Below are positions 48,631 through 60,700 of a stretch of 64,000 nt of DNA, one piece after another. The translations under genes and the position numbers were made by a program. Position 1 is the stretch's first letter. Each line of letters starts with the position of its first letter. This DNA is from Girardinichthys multiradiatus (lineage: Eukaryota > Chordata > Actinopteri > Cyprinodontiformes > Goodeidae), in contig NC_061797.1 in assembly GCF_021462225.1 (NCBI RefSeq), forward strand, positions 36,296,147 to 36,360,146, read 5' to 3'. The notes beneath the pieces are model-generated. The model was not told the origin of the DNA. It did no database searches and saw only the letters and a list, made by a program, of their open reading frames with translations.

Positions 48631-49106
48631 GAAGAGGAACGCGGTCTGGGCATCTTGGATCTAGCGCTCTGTCAACGCGTTCTGGCTCTGATGCCTCCCT
48701 CTATTTTCTTCCTCCCGTACCACTGTCCACACAGTCCCATTCTTTCCTATTTCCTCCTCCTTCCCAGGTGTGCACTCGTCTTGTGATGAAAACGCTGTAA
48801 GGCGCAGAATAGATTGTTGTTACCGGGCTACTATATCTATGACCTTACTTATTGTTTATTTCTTTTTCCATTATCAGTACCTTGTTTTTTAGTTTCTCTC
48901 CTGCCAGTGAGCTGGATTGCTGGGTTTATAGCTGGGCACTGGGCACCAGGCTCGTCTCCCTGTCTCTGAACCTACGCTGATTGTGGCACTGTTGCTATAG
49001 TTTATAGATTTTGGGTCTACTAATCTATAAACTATAGCCTAAAATGATCAAATCGTTACATAGGCTAGGCTTTTACTTCCTTGAAATAATGCGCCACAAC
49101 CCTCTG

Positions 49107-49364
49107 CTAACGGGACAACTTGTGTTTTTTAGCCGGGGGACGCTCACTCTCTGACCCGCTGTCACTGGAACTGAATGCTGACCAAGAGCCATCAGAATCC
49201 CTCTCGACCCCAGAATCACAATCATGTAATTTTTTAACCATTTCCAATGCCTCTTGAGCAGAAAATATCCTTCTAGAAGCCATTTGTAGGATGCCAACAA
49301 TCTCCTTCTCAGAATGCGTTCTAGAGTGGCGGTTGCTAGGCAACGCTCGCATGTATACTCAGCC
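49107..49364 (-). pseudogene. piggyBac-like transposase, N-terminal fragment
   Basis: The minus frame contains MASRRIFSAQEALEMV followed by an acidic Ser/Asp/Gly-rich stretch (SSSDSGSESE) and a basic PPAKKHKLSR, then a stop at 49107. MASRR-FSAQEAL with an acidic tail and a nuclear-signal-like basic patch is the usual start of vertebrate PGBD-type transposases. The more upstream methionine (MRALPSNRH) is probably 5' leader. It is separated from the catalytic fragment by about 500 bases of unrelated-looking sequence. Confidence 0.7.
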
Positions 49365-50723
49365 ATGGGAAAAAATATCAATGCAAATAATAGGGCCGTC
49401 AAATAGAGGCTGTGGTAGTTAGAGGTAGAAATACTTAGATCTTTTATTTACTTTGTTATTTTTGTTAAATGGAGACATAGGAACACAAGACACAGGTTTA
49501 GAAAAAGTCAGGATGCCAGGAAGATAAGAGTTTTCAAAACTTTCAAAACCGTCAAATTGACGGCCCTGGGAGTTCTAGTGTTAAGGTATAAGCATTGCTT
49601 TACTTTCTCTCTGAGGCCTGCAGAAGCAAACTGTGTTCCAGAGAAGAGAAGTCCCCAGTAGAGACGCTGTCTCTACGAAGCCGAGTGGAGCGGTTTTCCC
49701 AGTCTGAGAGGACAACAGGAGCCACGTCACCGTGGTAACGTGCAGTGTGGTCAGCGGACAGAACGGGCCGCCCAGCCACTGCTCCGGAGGTTAGCTGGAA
49801 GCTAACCCTTTGTTCACAGAGCTTTCTTCAAACTTCGTCGTCGCCCGGACAACTCCTCAGCACGGTTCATACGAGGTTAGGTGTTTGGACAGAATAAGAC
49901 AGATTTAGGGTGAAATGATCTGAACGTTTTTCATTTTATGAAGTTTGGTTTTGTTTGTGTTGAACTCAGCTATCTTGGTGCTAACAGGCTATCTGCAGCA
50001 CACATGCTCAGTTTGTGTTCTTTGTTTGTGTGTTTTTAAAGTTGAGACAAATTTTACTTGAAGGGTGATTTTAAACACAGAAGATTTATCATAACGTGCC
50101 GTCTGTGCTTATGCATTTTAACCCTTTTATTGACGGTATTTTTAAAAAGTGTGTGTTTGATTCTGGTGCTAAGCTATCAGCTTCTTTTGTTAGCTTTAAC
50201 TGCTAACAGGTAAGGACACATGCTTGTTGCTAAAGAATATTTACCCAGAAAGGTTGTTAGTTTTCTATCCAGTAAATAATATTTCCCTAACATTATTTTC
50301 TTAATTTGATAACTAAGTAAACACCATTAAGCCCCATTTCTCCAGAAAGATTCGGCTCTTTTCCAAAATATTCCCCTAAATATTTTACCATTTCCTCAAT
50401 AATATTTCTTTAAACATTATTTTAATAAACAAAGGCAGCTAATTAAACACCGTTGAGAATTAGTCATCCAGAAGGTTGGTTTTATTCAGCAGATCATTCT
50501 TTAAAACATTACTTTATTAAAATTATATTTTATCTGATCTTGCATTGTGAATGGTTGTCTAAAGGTATGCTGATTATTGCCTAAGTTAGTTACAAGACTA
50601 ACTTAACTTCACTTCCAGATTCTTCAAGATAATCCTTGGTTCTCAAACATAACTAACATTGCATGGTAATGTTGCATCACTCTTTCGGTCATGATTTTCA
50701 ATCATCTTTAATCAACTTGTTTA

Positions 50724-52333
50724 CTGGTCCTTCTCAAAATATTAGCATATTGTGATAAAGTTCATTATTTTCCATAATGTCATGATGAAAATTTAACATT
50801 CATATATTTTAGATTCATTGCACACTAACTGAAATATTTCAGGTCTTTTATTGTCTTAATACGGATGATTTTGGCATACAGCTCATGAAAACCCAAAATT
50901 CCTATCTCACAAAATTAGCATATCATTAAAAGGGTCTCTAAATGAGCTATGAACCTAATCATCTGAATCAACGAGTTAACTCTAAACACCTGCAAAAGAT
51001 TCCTGAGGCCTTTAAAACTCCCAGCCTGGTTCATCACTCAAAACCCCAATCATGGGTAAGACTGCCGACCTGACTGCTGTCCAGAAGGCCACTATTGACA
51101 CCCTCAAGCAGGAGGGTAAGACACAGAAAGAAATTTCTGAATGAATAGGCTGTTCCCAGAGTGCTGTATCAAGGCACCTCAGTGGGAAGTCTGTGGGAAG
51201 GAAAAAGTGTGGCAGAAAACGCTGCGCAACGAGAAGAGGTGACCGGACCCTGAGGAAGATTGTGGAGAAGGGCCGATTCCAGACCTTGGGGGACCTGCGG
51301 AAGCAGTGGACTGAGTCTGGAGTAGAAACATCCAGAGCCACCGTGCACAGGCGTGTGCAGGAAATGGGCTACAGGTGCCGCATTCCCCAGGTCAAGCCAC
51401 TTTTGAACCAGAAACAGCAGCAGAAGCGCCTGACCTGGGCTACAGAGAAGCAGCACTGGACTGTTGCTCAGTGGTCCAAAGTACTTTTTTCGTATGAAAG
51501 CAAATTCTGCATGTCATTCGAAAATCAAGGTGCCAGAGTCTGGAGGAAGACTGGGGAGAAGGAAATGCCAAAATGCCAGAAGTCCAGTGTCAAGTACCCA
51601 CAGTCAGTGATGGTCTGGGGTGCCGTGTCAGCTGCTGGTGTTGGTCCACTGTGTTTTATCAAGGGCAGGGTCAATGCAGCTAGCTATCAGGAGATTTTGG
51701 AGCACTTCATGCTTCCATCTGCTGAAAAGCTTTATGGAGATGAAGATTTCATTTTTCAGCACGACCTGGCACCTGCTCACAGTGCCAAAACCACTAGTAA
51801 ATGGTTTACTGACCATGGTATCACTGTGCTCAATTGGCCTGCCAACTCTCCTGACCTAAACCCCATAGAGAATCTGTGGGATATTGTGAAGAGAACGTTG
51901 AGAGACTCAAGACCCAACACTCTGGATGAGCTAAAGGCCGCTATCAAAGCATCTTGGGCCTCCATAAGACCTCAGCAGTGCCACAGGCTGATTGCCTCCA
52001 TGCCACGCCGCATTGAAGCAGTCATTTCTGCCAAAGGATTCCCGACCAAGTATTGAATGCATAACTGTACATGATTATTTGAAGGTTGACGTTTTTTGTA
52101 TTAAAAACACTTTTCTTTTATTGGTCGGATGAAATATGCTAATTTTGTGAGATAGGAATTTTGGGTTTTTATGAGCTGTACGCCAAAATCATCCGTATTA
52201 AGACAATAAAAGACCTGAAATATTTCAGTTAGTGTGCAATGAATCTAAAATATATGATTGTTAAATTTTCATCATGACATTATGGAAAATAATGAACTTT
52301 ATCACAATATGCTAATATTTTGAGAAGGACCTG
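50724..52333 (+). mobile_element. Tc1-like element D, full length
   Basis: Ends CTGGTCCTTCTCAAAATATT and the inverse of CAGGTCCTTCTCAAAATATT, with TA at 50722-50723 and 52334-52335. The terminal inverted repeats are about 210 bases (50724-50936 and 52121-52333). The empty site can be read in LTR copy 1 (CTTGTTTATATTGTACAT near 18450). It holds one transposase gene in the plus direction and is inserted in LTR copy 2. Confidence 0.95.
51052..52056 (+). pseudogene. Tc1-like transposase D, one stop and a lost catalytic Asp
   Basis: Tc1/mariner DDE transposase. The natural start at 51052 (MGKTADLTAVQKATID) gives 334 residues, but codon 31 is TGA (51142-51144, between EISE and IGCSQS), probably from CGA. 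The frame is open from 51145 to the end. Visible: SQSAVSRHLSGKSVGRKK (N-terminal DNA-binding), VMVWGAVSAAG, second Asp in FQHDLAPAHSAKTT, Glu in SPDLNPIENLW, C-terminal SAKGFPTKY. The first catalytic Asp, expected in LFSDESKFC, is Tyr (LFSYESKFC, TAT at 51493-51495, codon 148). So even the uninterrupted 287-residue part should be catalytically dead. Confidence 0.92.
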
Positions 52334-53194
52334 TATATTGTACATAACCTATTAGTCTTCGTTATTCTTTAATTCTGCTTAGTAGTTTAGTTGGATTGTT
52401 TTAGCATAGTAAAGAGTTTGTTGATTGAAATATGCTTGACTTTGAGTTGACTTATTTTTGTTAATAAATTCTTGTATTTTAAGAAATTGTGTGAATTCAT
52501 TCCATGTGTGCAGAGTTTTGCTGTTCAATAACGTCAGAGCTTGGCTCACCCTTTTGATTTTGTCCCATTACCACTGCCTTACTGGGCTGGTATTCACAGG
52601 AACAACCCTTAACAGACCGAAATATTATTTGATAAAATATTAATATTAAATATTAAATAATATTTTCATATTCATAATCACAACACTGTGTACTCAAGAA
52701 ATCCTTAGTAACTAAACAGTTTGAATAAGATTTAAAGTTTAAAGACCCTTCTTTTACACCTTAATGATAACCAATTAAAAGATGGAGACTGACATCGCTA
52801 CATTGCTGTCAGTATTACCAAACAAATTAAAAAAGATATTCACACAAAGTAAATTCAAATGGATTTATTCCATATTGTAATGGTCACCGATTTAAATAAT
52901 AAAAATGCAGAAAACACAAGAAAAAGGAAAAAGACGAGACAGCACATTAGGCATGAAACACTTTCAAGGTATACAACATTTGAAAAACATATTTTAAAAG
53001 GAACAAAACTGCTGTTGTCTTTTCAAAATGAGACGGCTTGCCCTACTTTCAGATTACTTCGGCCAATAACTATCAACCATTAGGGGCCATTAAATTTTCA
53101 GTTCCAGATCGGGACTGATACTATTGAAGATAAAATCAAATGCTAAAGTCACCTCAGAAGAAATGTACTTCTTCCTGATTCAGCATACACTGAT

Positions 53195-53345
53195 AGAAAT
53201 GACTCATTGGATTAACTCAATTTAATTGATGGCAGTTTTTCCATCCAATAAATTTGTGCTAGCTGAACCAAATCCACATACATGTGCTCAGTGTAATTTA
53301 ACTGAGTCAGTTAAACAAATTTTATAGGGTAGTTGCTTATAAAAA
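53195..53345. repeat. AT-rich dispersed repeat, candidate
   Basis: Repeated units such as GGATTAACTCAATTTAATTG and AATTTAACTGAGTCAGTTAAAC resemble the AACTCAATT-rich MITE-like sequences common in fish. Similar wording occurs at 57330-57440 (CATTGAATTAAGTTATTTAT, GATCAACTCAATTATATTTA). I cannot define ends. Confidence 0.3.
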
Positions 53346-53652
53346 ATACTGCAGTGTACGGTTAAATTGTGCTACAGTTCTAGCACTTATACTCCAGTAA
53401 GATGGACGTGGATGCTCTGTTGCTCTGGGTAACATCACTTCCTGTTTTCGCTGTTGGTGAATTGTTTGGTGTGTGAAGGCTCTCTCGTTTGATCTGATTT
53501 ATCTCTACTGTGATATCTCTTACTTGTTCTAATACATAAGCACATTAAAACACTTACTTTCTGTTGCTACTATTAACGTTTGGGGACTCTCCGTGTTTTA
53601 CACGGTTTTTCTAGTAGTGGTAAGGGGTCGCTAGCTTAGCTTTAGCTCCACC

Positions 53653-54537
53653 ATGGCTACCCATTCTGCTGTTTCTCTCTCTGAGTCTTCTCTCTCCTGC
53701 TCTCTGTGTCAGATGTTCAGTTACTCCTCTGCCTCCTTTAGTGATAATGGTATGTGTAATAAATGTAGCATTTTTGTAGCTTTGGAGGCGAGGGTGTCGG
53801 AATTGGAGGCCCGGCTTCGCGCTGTTGAAAAACCAGCAGATAACCGAGGCCCCTTAGCCAGCGCGGAGCCACCGAGGGTAGCTCCCCGTAGCAGTCCTCC
53901 AGCAGAGCCCGTGCAGCCGGGGCCTCAGGCCGGCTGGGTGACAGTACGTAGAAACCATAGTCCTAGATCCCAGCCCAAAGGTCACCACCAACCCGTCTGC
54001 GTTTCAAACAGATTTTCCCCGCTCTGTGACACACCCGCTGAGAAGCCAACTCTGGTAATTGGCAGCTCCATAGTCAGAAACGTGGCACTAGGGACACCAG
54101 CGACCATAGTCAAATGTCTGCCAGGGGCCAGAACAGGCGACATCAAATCATACCTGAAACTGCTGGCTAAGGATAAGCGTAAATACAGTAAGATTGTTAT
54201 TCACGCTGGCGGTAATGACACCCGGTTATGTCAATCAGAGGTCACCAAAGTTAGTGTTGCTTCGGTGTGTAAGTTTGCCAAAAAAATGTCGGACTCCGTA
54301 ATTTTCTCTGGTCCCCTCCCCGATCTGACCAGTGACGACATGTTTAGCCGCATGCTGTCATTCAACCGCTGGCTGTCTAGGTGGTGTCCAGAAAACGACG
54401 TGGGCTACATTGATAACTGGCGAACATTTTGGGGAAAACCTGGTCTGATCCGGAGAGACGGCATCCATCCCACTTTGGATGGAGCAGCTCTTCTTTCTAG
54501 GAATCTGGCCGAATTTATTAGTTCTCCAAAACTCTGA
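53653..54537 (+). CDS. LINE ORF1 protein with SGNH-esterase-like domain
   Basis: An intact 294-residue ORF1 of a CR1/L2-group retrotransposon; such proteins bind the element's RNA, and the esterase's job is not established. In order: a Cys pair motif CSLCQ and CNKC (about residues 16-39), possibly a small zinc-binding fold; a short coiled coil [16 protein letters not shown] (about 44-60); a Pro/Ser-rich linker (about 61-125); then an SGNH-like hydrolase domain. Block I is [10 protein letters not shown] (Ser nucleophile candidate), the middle block is HAGGND, and the last block is DGIHPTLDG, which supplies Asp and His. The start at 53653 has a CACCATGG context. Unlike the rest of the element, no stop or frameshift is seen. 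It would be expressed only if the leader still acts as promoter; most likely a transposon relic with an open frame. Confidence 0.85.
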   Translation: MATHSAVSLSESSLSCSLCQMFSYSSASFSDNGMCNKCSIFVALEARVSELEARLRAVEKPADNRGPLASAEPPRVAPRSSPPAEPVQPGPQAGWVTVRRNHSPRSQPKGHHQPVCVSNRFSPLCDTPAEKPTLVIGSSIVRNVALGTPATIVKCLPGARTGDIKSYLKLLAKDKRKYSKIVIHAGGNDTRLCQSEVTKVSVASVCKFAKKMSDSVIFSGPLPDLTSDDMFSRMLSFNRWLSRWCPENDVGYIDNWRTFWGKPGLIRRDGIHPTLDGAALLSRNLAEFISSPKL

Positions 54538-54726
54538 CAACCCAGGGTTCAGACCAGGAAGCAGGGTTGTAGTTTACCACTCCTCTCTGCAGCTTCTGTA
54601 CTGCTACCCAGCCATTACCCTATTAAGACAGTGTCTTGCCCACGGCCAAAATTGAATAGGTTAAAAATTAATCTAAAAGGAGGAAATCAGGAAAATCTCA
54701 TAAACATAAACACAACTCAGACTGAA

Positions 54727-55733
54727 ATGAAAAATAAAACAATTAAATGTGGCTTACTGAACATAAGATCTCTCTCTTCAAAGACATTGCTAGTTAGTGA
54801 CCTGATTTGTGACAATCAGATTGATTTTTTTTTTTTGCCTCACAGAAACCTGGCTGCAGCAAGAGGATTATGTTACTATAAATGAGTCAACTCCTACTAA
54901 TTATTTAAATTTTCACATTCCTCGAAATACTGGGCGAGGAGGAGGAGTAGCAACCATCTTTCAGTCAGATTTATTGATTAGTCCCAGACCAATCAATAGT
55001 TACAACTCTTTTGAATATTTAATCCTTAGTTTTCCTCATCCACATTGCAAAGCACTAAAACCACTTCTGTTTGTTGTTTTGTACCGTCCACCAGGCCCCT
55101 CCTCTCAATTTTTAGATCAGTTTTCAGACCTTTTATCTGATTTAGTGTTAAATACAGATACAGTTATTATAGTGGGGGATTTTAACATTCATGTTGACGC
55201 TGAAAGTGATAGCCTAAATATAGCGTTTAACGCTGTCTTAGACTCAATTGGCTTTGCTCAAAACATTAACAAACCTACCCACCTTTGTCTTCATTCTCTG
55301 GACCTTGTGCTGACATATGGCACTGAGTGTAAAGACATAACAATATTCTCTCATAACCCTGTCCTGTCTGACCATTTCTTAATAACCTTTGAGTTTAATT
55401 TAACCGAGTACTCCACACCTGAAAGAAAATTTCATTATAGTAGATCATTATCAGGCGATGCTGTAACAACCTTTTAAAGAATCTGTTCCACTTTTAATTT
55501 CCTCATTATCACTGAAAAGCACAATGGAGGGCAATAATTCTGTTTCTGCCCCTTCACAAATTGATTCTTTTGTTCATAGTGTTTCTTCATCATTGCGTGA
55601 TGCATTAGACAATGCAGCCCCCTTGAAAAAGAAGGTAATCATTCATAGGAGGCTAGCTCCTTGGTTTAATTCAGAGCTGCGTACTTTAAAGCACAATGTT
55701 AGAAAATTGGAGAGAAAATGGCGCTGGACATAA
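54727..55733 (+). pseudogene. LINE ORF2 start: AP-type endonuclease, frameshifted and truncated
   Basis: Endonuclease domain that would nick target DNA to prime reverse transcription. Frame 1 begins [20 protein letters not shown] (Asn motif LNIRSL). A 12-base T run at 54825-54836 shifts to frame 2, which continues LTETWLQQ (catalytic Glu), RGGGVATIF, VVLYRPPG, VGDFNIHVD (Asp and Asn) and LSDHFLITF (Asp-His), to a stop at 55477. A second frameshift leads to the frame 3 piece 55524-55733 (RRLAPWFNSELRTLK, KLERKWR), which lies between endonuclease and reverse transcriptase. The sequence then jumps directly to 3' UTR. No RT motif (YADD) is present. Confidence 0.85.
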
Positions 55734-57299
55734 CGACCACTTTCACCCTCTTCGCTACATTCTCACACTACTCTCCGATTTTGCATTATTTGCTGTTATT
55801 TCAGCTTTTAACCTAGTTCTCTCTATTCTCTTCCTAGAAGCTACACCTGGCCTGGCTCTGTGTCTACCTGTGACACCTTTCTGGAGAGGGGAATCGTCCG
55901 AGCTTCTGCTGGCAACAACTTAATGCTCACCCTCTACCGATGATCCACATAGCCATGTCTTTTAGTGTTTAACCCTTTCTCTCTCCTAGACATGGCGATT
56001 GACTGAGCTTTTACTGTAACTAATTATATGTGCTCTCTTTCAGACTCTTACCTTGAAAACTGGCTCAGAGTTTATCTGTTCTTTCTTTCTAGATGAAACG
56101 ACTAAAGGAGCTACATCCATTAACATTTACTTTTCCTTCCCATAGAAAGTACTCCTGGATCAGTGCTTCTTTGTTCTTTTTGTGTCTCTGCTCTGTTCTC
56201 TCAAACCCCCAGTCGGTTGTGGCAGATGGCCGCTCACACTGAGCCTGGTTCTGCTGGAGGTTTCTTCCTGTTAAAAGGGAGTTTTTTCTCTCTGCTGTCG
56301 CTACATGCATGCTCAGTATGAGGGATTGCTGCAAAGTCAACGCCAGTGACTGTCCACTGTCTCTACATGCTCATCCGGGAGGAGAGAATGCTGCAAGTCA
56401 CTGACTGGATGCAATCTGCTGGGTTTCCTTAGATAGAAAAACTTTTTATCCAATTTGAATAAATAACTAACTCCAACTGCACTGTTCAATGGTTAGGATT
56501 AATTGGAATGTATGTACCTAACTGTTGTGAAGTGCCTTGAGACAACATGTGTTGTGAATTGGCGCTATATAAATACAACTGAATTGAATTTAACTGAATT
56601 GAATTAAGAGCTCATCAATATCTGCTGACAGAAACATGGCTTCTACTTCTACAAACACATACCACAAAGTGGTAACTTTTTACTTTATTTTTAAATACAC
56701 AGAGTAAACCCAACAAGTCTTCATGCCAACTACCTTCCTCGCTCATAGTTTCTCTGCGGAATGGTCTAACAAAAACTAACACATAATGAACACATAAAGA
56801 TGGGAAACATCAGATTAACAACCTAAAAGAATAATGCTAAACAAGCTAACAAATGATTAACAATAAACTTGAACTCCACCCATAATCCTTTTCCTGAATC
56901 AAGTGACAGACCGTTTACCTGCAGCAGCATGCTACAATACAGCAAACAAGCTAAAACTTCAGTGTCCAATAGTCTGTGCATTATGTTTATTTAAAGAAAA
57001 ACACCTATGAACATTTCTCAAGACTGGATTCTGATCAGGTAGCCATAAAAGCTCAAGTGGCTATTAAGAAATCCGTTTACAATATACATCACACATTACT
57101 GCCACCTATTGTTTTGGAGGTGTAAGCAGAAATGATTTGCAATCTTAACCTAATAGAATTAAATTGTTTTAACATTAGTTATTCTAGTAAATTTTACATT
57201 GTTGTATTTTAATCTAAAACTACATGATTTAAATATGGTCAAACACAAAACATGATTTTATTAAGTAGAAGCTGCATGTTAGACTTAAGATAAGGTAAT

Positions 57300-57765
57300 A
57301 GACACCCACTTTTCTTTTTTTTTTGAGTGTATATTTGTCCCTGCATTGAATTAAGTTATTTATGTTTAATCAACTCATAAAGTTTAAACAACCTGATGAC
57401 AAATCAATTTGTCTGATCAACTCAATTATATTTACTTATGGACAAACATGCATATCACATGTCTGCAGACATTAGTCTTCTTCTTCTAAAGATCTATTTT
57501 GGCGGTTGGTAAACCAACTATTATGGTGCATTTCCGCCACCAACTGGACATTCTGCGAGAATGTTCGAAGAGTGCGGACCGTTATAAAACTAAATAATTT
57601 TGTGTTTGTGTAACAAAGACTGTTTCGAAAGTAAATATTTTAGATTCACAAAAAGAATAATAATTAATGCAAAACTGAAGTGTTACATTTAGGTGGAGTT
57701 AATCAAAATAAAATGTTTTGGCTCAAAGAAGGGCTTGGCTCACTTTTTTGAGTGTAACACTGTGA
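57300..57765. repeat. Composite repeat region with GAGTGTA ends, candidate
   Basis: Contains TTTTTTTTGAGTGTATATTT near the left and CACTTTTTTGAGTGTAACAC near the right as direct rather than inverted copies, AACTCAATT-rich sequence, and at 57477-57560 a GGCGGTTGGTAAACC and CCGCCACCAACTGG motif shared with 22198-22290. Probably old, overlapping non-autonomous elements. Confidence 0.3.
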
Positions 57766-60700
57766 ATTTCACACCCTATATCTCAACACACGTGCACTAT
57801 TCAACGAAGGATTGCATCCAAATGACATTGCATTCAATATAGCAAAACATCCCTTTCATTTCCTCGAGTTTATGCCTGTATAAAGTGGATTTTTCAATAC
57901 ACCAGCATAAATGCCAAGATAGGAAAACTTATGACTGAAGCATAGGAAGAATGTCAGCAAACCACTTCCTAATCTTATTCTAATGTAGTCCTTGTTACCA
58001 TACCTTACTTTTTGTATCTTACCCAAGTCAAAATGTCTGTTGTATTGAAAAATCAGCTCACTTCAGGCTCACGTCCATTGGAGCTAACTTGGTTAATCAA
58101 CTAACTAACATCAACTTGTCAGAGTTATTTTCTTTTTAAAAAAGGACAATAATGACAATCATCTTCACTCATTTAAAATCAGGGTACATGATAAAGCTGA
58201 TTTTTAAACTGCCCTCTAACCTTGGTACTCTCTCCTTATGTGTAAATCAAGATGAGTATAAATAAATATTTTAAATAAGTTTGCAGGTAACAAAATTCAT
58301 ATTATAGAAGACATGATTTTAAAAAAAACATAAATCGTTATAGAAGTTCGATTTCAGTTTTTACAGTTTTACTTATTTTTTGTTTAAAATTTGGTATTTT
58401 AATGTGTTAGGACCATCAAGTTGTTGTATTTCTAGTCCAAATTATCTGACCCATACTTCGGCCTACTTCACACCAACAATGTTTTATACTTTTCTCAATT
58501 GCGTGGGTAAAAGAGAAGTAGTTGCCATGGTAGCCATGGACATTGTGCAGCAGTTATTGAGACATCCACCATCCTCCACTAATGTGCTAATGTCCTCTGT
58601 AACACCCATGTGCACGTGTCTTTGTGTGTTCATTTGTGTGTGTCTTCATGCTATCCTCAGGATACCTTCATATGCATGCTGGTATCCATTCAAGCTGTCG
58701 TGTGTCAGTGTGTCTGGGTTTGTGTGCTGGTGCATATGATTTGCCTGTTATTGCAACTTGCTGTCAAGTGTGTCAAAGCAGAAGCATTTGGTCTTGCAGC
58801 CTTTGAATGTGTAGTATATTTATATCTTTTCTGTGTTGTGATTTGATAAGTGAAATGTGTGAAGCTTATTTAATGTTAGTATCTGTTTTTTTTTCATTTC
58901 TATACTATTTAAAAGCTCAACATTTCTATAAGAGAGAGTACAAGTACAAATGGCCCAGGTGACAATCTAGATCACCCCAACAGATATTTTGTCAAAAATG
59001 TGTTTTAATTTTAAAATGTTTAACTTTTGTGGACAAGATTTAAAAATAGCCTCTGGCTGAGATTCAAATGTCCAAATCTTGAACTGCTGTGTGTTTCTTC
59101 ATTTATTTATTGCACTTTGGAAATTACTTTCTTTGTTTTGAATGTACAGTAATCTTAGTTTGCAGGTTTTCAGGACCTTTATAGACAGGTCATAGAACGT
59201 TTTGTTGAGCTGAAGCTGCCTGTTCATCACTAACTTTTTATTTAATTGAGTGTGTTTGCTATGGGTCAGTGTCATTAATGGTAATGATAATACCATTAGA
59301 TTAATTACAACTCATTTCTTTTACTAAAGCTACTGATTCCCTGTCCTAACCATTCTATTTTTTCTTCCCACACTTCCTTACATAAGCAGTTTTTTGTTAT
59401 TACTATTATTTTTAAACAGCCTAATTGGACAAATATCTTGCACTTGAGTTTGTATTGGAGTTTAAAATTTGTCTTTAGCTAGGGACTGTTACAAATGACA
59501 TTTTGACTGGTCCTCTAGACTTTGATGAATGAAGTTTATATTAGTTTGATATAGAATTGAGTTAAGGTATTGTGCATCAAGGTTTAAGAAAAATGCTGAT
59601 GAGGCAGGAGATGTAGGCAGCCTGCAGACAGTAAGTAGAAGCTAAAGTCTTGGACAAGGTTCTTAAAAGCACGTCTAACTGAAACCAAAAAGAGAACAAA
59701 TGATTAAATACGGAAAACCAGAAAAAAGACACGGAATATCATGAGTCTGGGCAGATAACAGACTAAAAAGATGTACTCAGCAGTGTAACAAATAAGCTAA
59801 GCATACATCAGCTGTAGCTATAACTTAGTAGATGGATGTATTACCAATTCTCTAACAGACATTACCTGCAAACATAATCAGTCTTTATTATTAGAAGAAT
59901 AAGCAGATGCATTGTCCTGAATCGACACACACAAACTGGAGTCCAGACACAAAATGCCAAATGAAGATCTGTAACAAGGGGCACTATATGGAGCAGTCCA
60001 GAAGCTCTGAGAGTCCTTTTGCACATAGCTTTAACAATTTCACATAGCAAATTTTGTTCTGTTTAAACTATGCTGACATATTCTTATAAAGGACACTGGT
60101 GAACTTCTACATGTCCAGCTTAGAATATCAATGAAGATTCCACCTACCATGAAGCTGATTTGGTATCAAAGAAATATTTTCAAAAGAGTGCAGACAGAGT
60201 TTTAGATTTTTAGCAGGCACGCTGCTCACAGCTACACGACAAACACAGTGTTTGGGGTTTTTCTCTATGTAAATTCTTGTTGAAGACCCCAGCACCTTGT
60301 GAGGATAGACAAAATCATTCAAACTAATGCAACAGATATTCTAGTTTGTTTTTTCATGGAAAGGAAATGTCCTGGAAAGTGTTAATGATATATAAATAAT
60401 AAATGACTGAATTGAATGCAGATGGTGGGCTGGAGTATGTATGTGCATGTGAGGAACCAAAGTTCTGATGGAGATTTTGTTACTGTGCAGATTTAAGTAC
60501 TGGTTTTAAGAAAAGTTTGGAACACGTGACATGGCACTTATTTATTCAATGCTTTATTAATCAAGAGATTACTGTATAGAGTACTTGATTACTAAAATAT
60601 TCATTAGCTGCAACCTTAAAGACAATAAAATCTGTGACATCCACAAAAGAATCAATAGACTCAATTATTATGTCAAATCTGTGACAATGGATCTTTATAA

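Larger units (their letters stand above)
48182..49580 (-). mobile_element. piggyBac-like element, internally deleted
   Basis: Flanked by TTAA on both sides (48178-48181, 49581-49584), the piggyBac target duplication. The right terminus inverted reads CACTAGAACTCCCAGGGCCG. The left terminus reads CACTAGAACACCC and, 25 bases further in, carries a second copy, CACTAGAACTCCCAAG, which matches the right end better. The uninserted site is visible in LTR copy 1 near 17341 (GGGGTAATTAAGG). The interior keeps two transposase pieces on the minus strand; the C-terminal half of the gene is missing. Confidence 0.88.
47823..52685 (+). mobile_element. Solo LTR of the same retrovirus-like family, copy 2, with two insertions
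   Basis: Starts TGTTGGGACC and ends TCACAACA, flanked on both sides by CTGT (47819-47822 and 52686-52689), a 4-bp target duplication. Without its two insertions it is about 1.84 kb and aligns with the LTR at 16769-18800, lacking roughly 230 bases that copy 1 has at about 17100-17330. A piggyBac-like element sits at a TTAA (48182-49580) and a Tc1 element at a TA (50724-52333). AATAAA lies at 52463-52468. No retroviral internal genes adjoin. Confidence 0.82.
53400..56606 (+). mobile_element. L2/CR1-type LINE, internally deleted
   Basis: A non-LTR retrotransposon with a 5' leader (about 53400-53652), intact ORF1 (53653-54537), a damaged start of ORF2 (endonuclease) and a 3' UTR of some 850 bases. 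The 3' UTR holds GGTTCTGCTGGAGGTTTCTT and GTGAAGTGCCTTGAGACAAC, ending with TTGGCGCTATATAAATACAA and GAATT repeats, a classic fish L2-type end. The whole reverse-transcriptase region is missing, about 2 kb by comparison with family length. A target duplication was not found. Confidence 0.85.

Noticed and set aside
58380..58739. 119-residue plus frame, Cys/Val-rich
   Set aside because: It crosses a TGTGTG-rich stretch that gives Cys/Val codons by composition; no domain or family resemblance.
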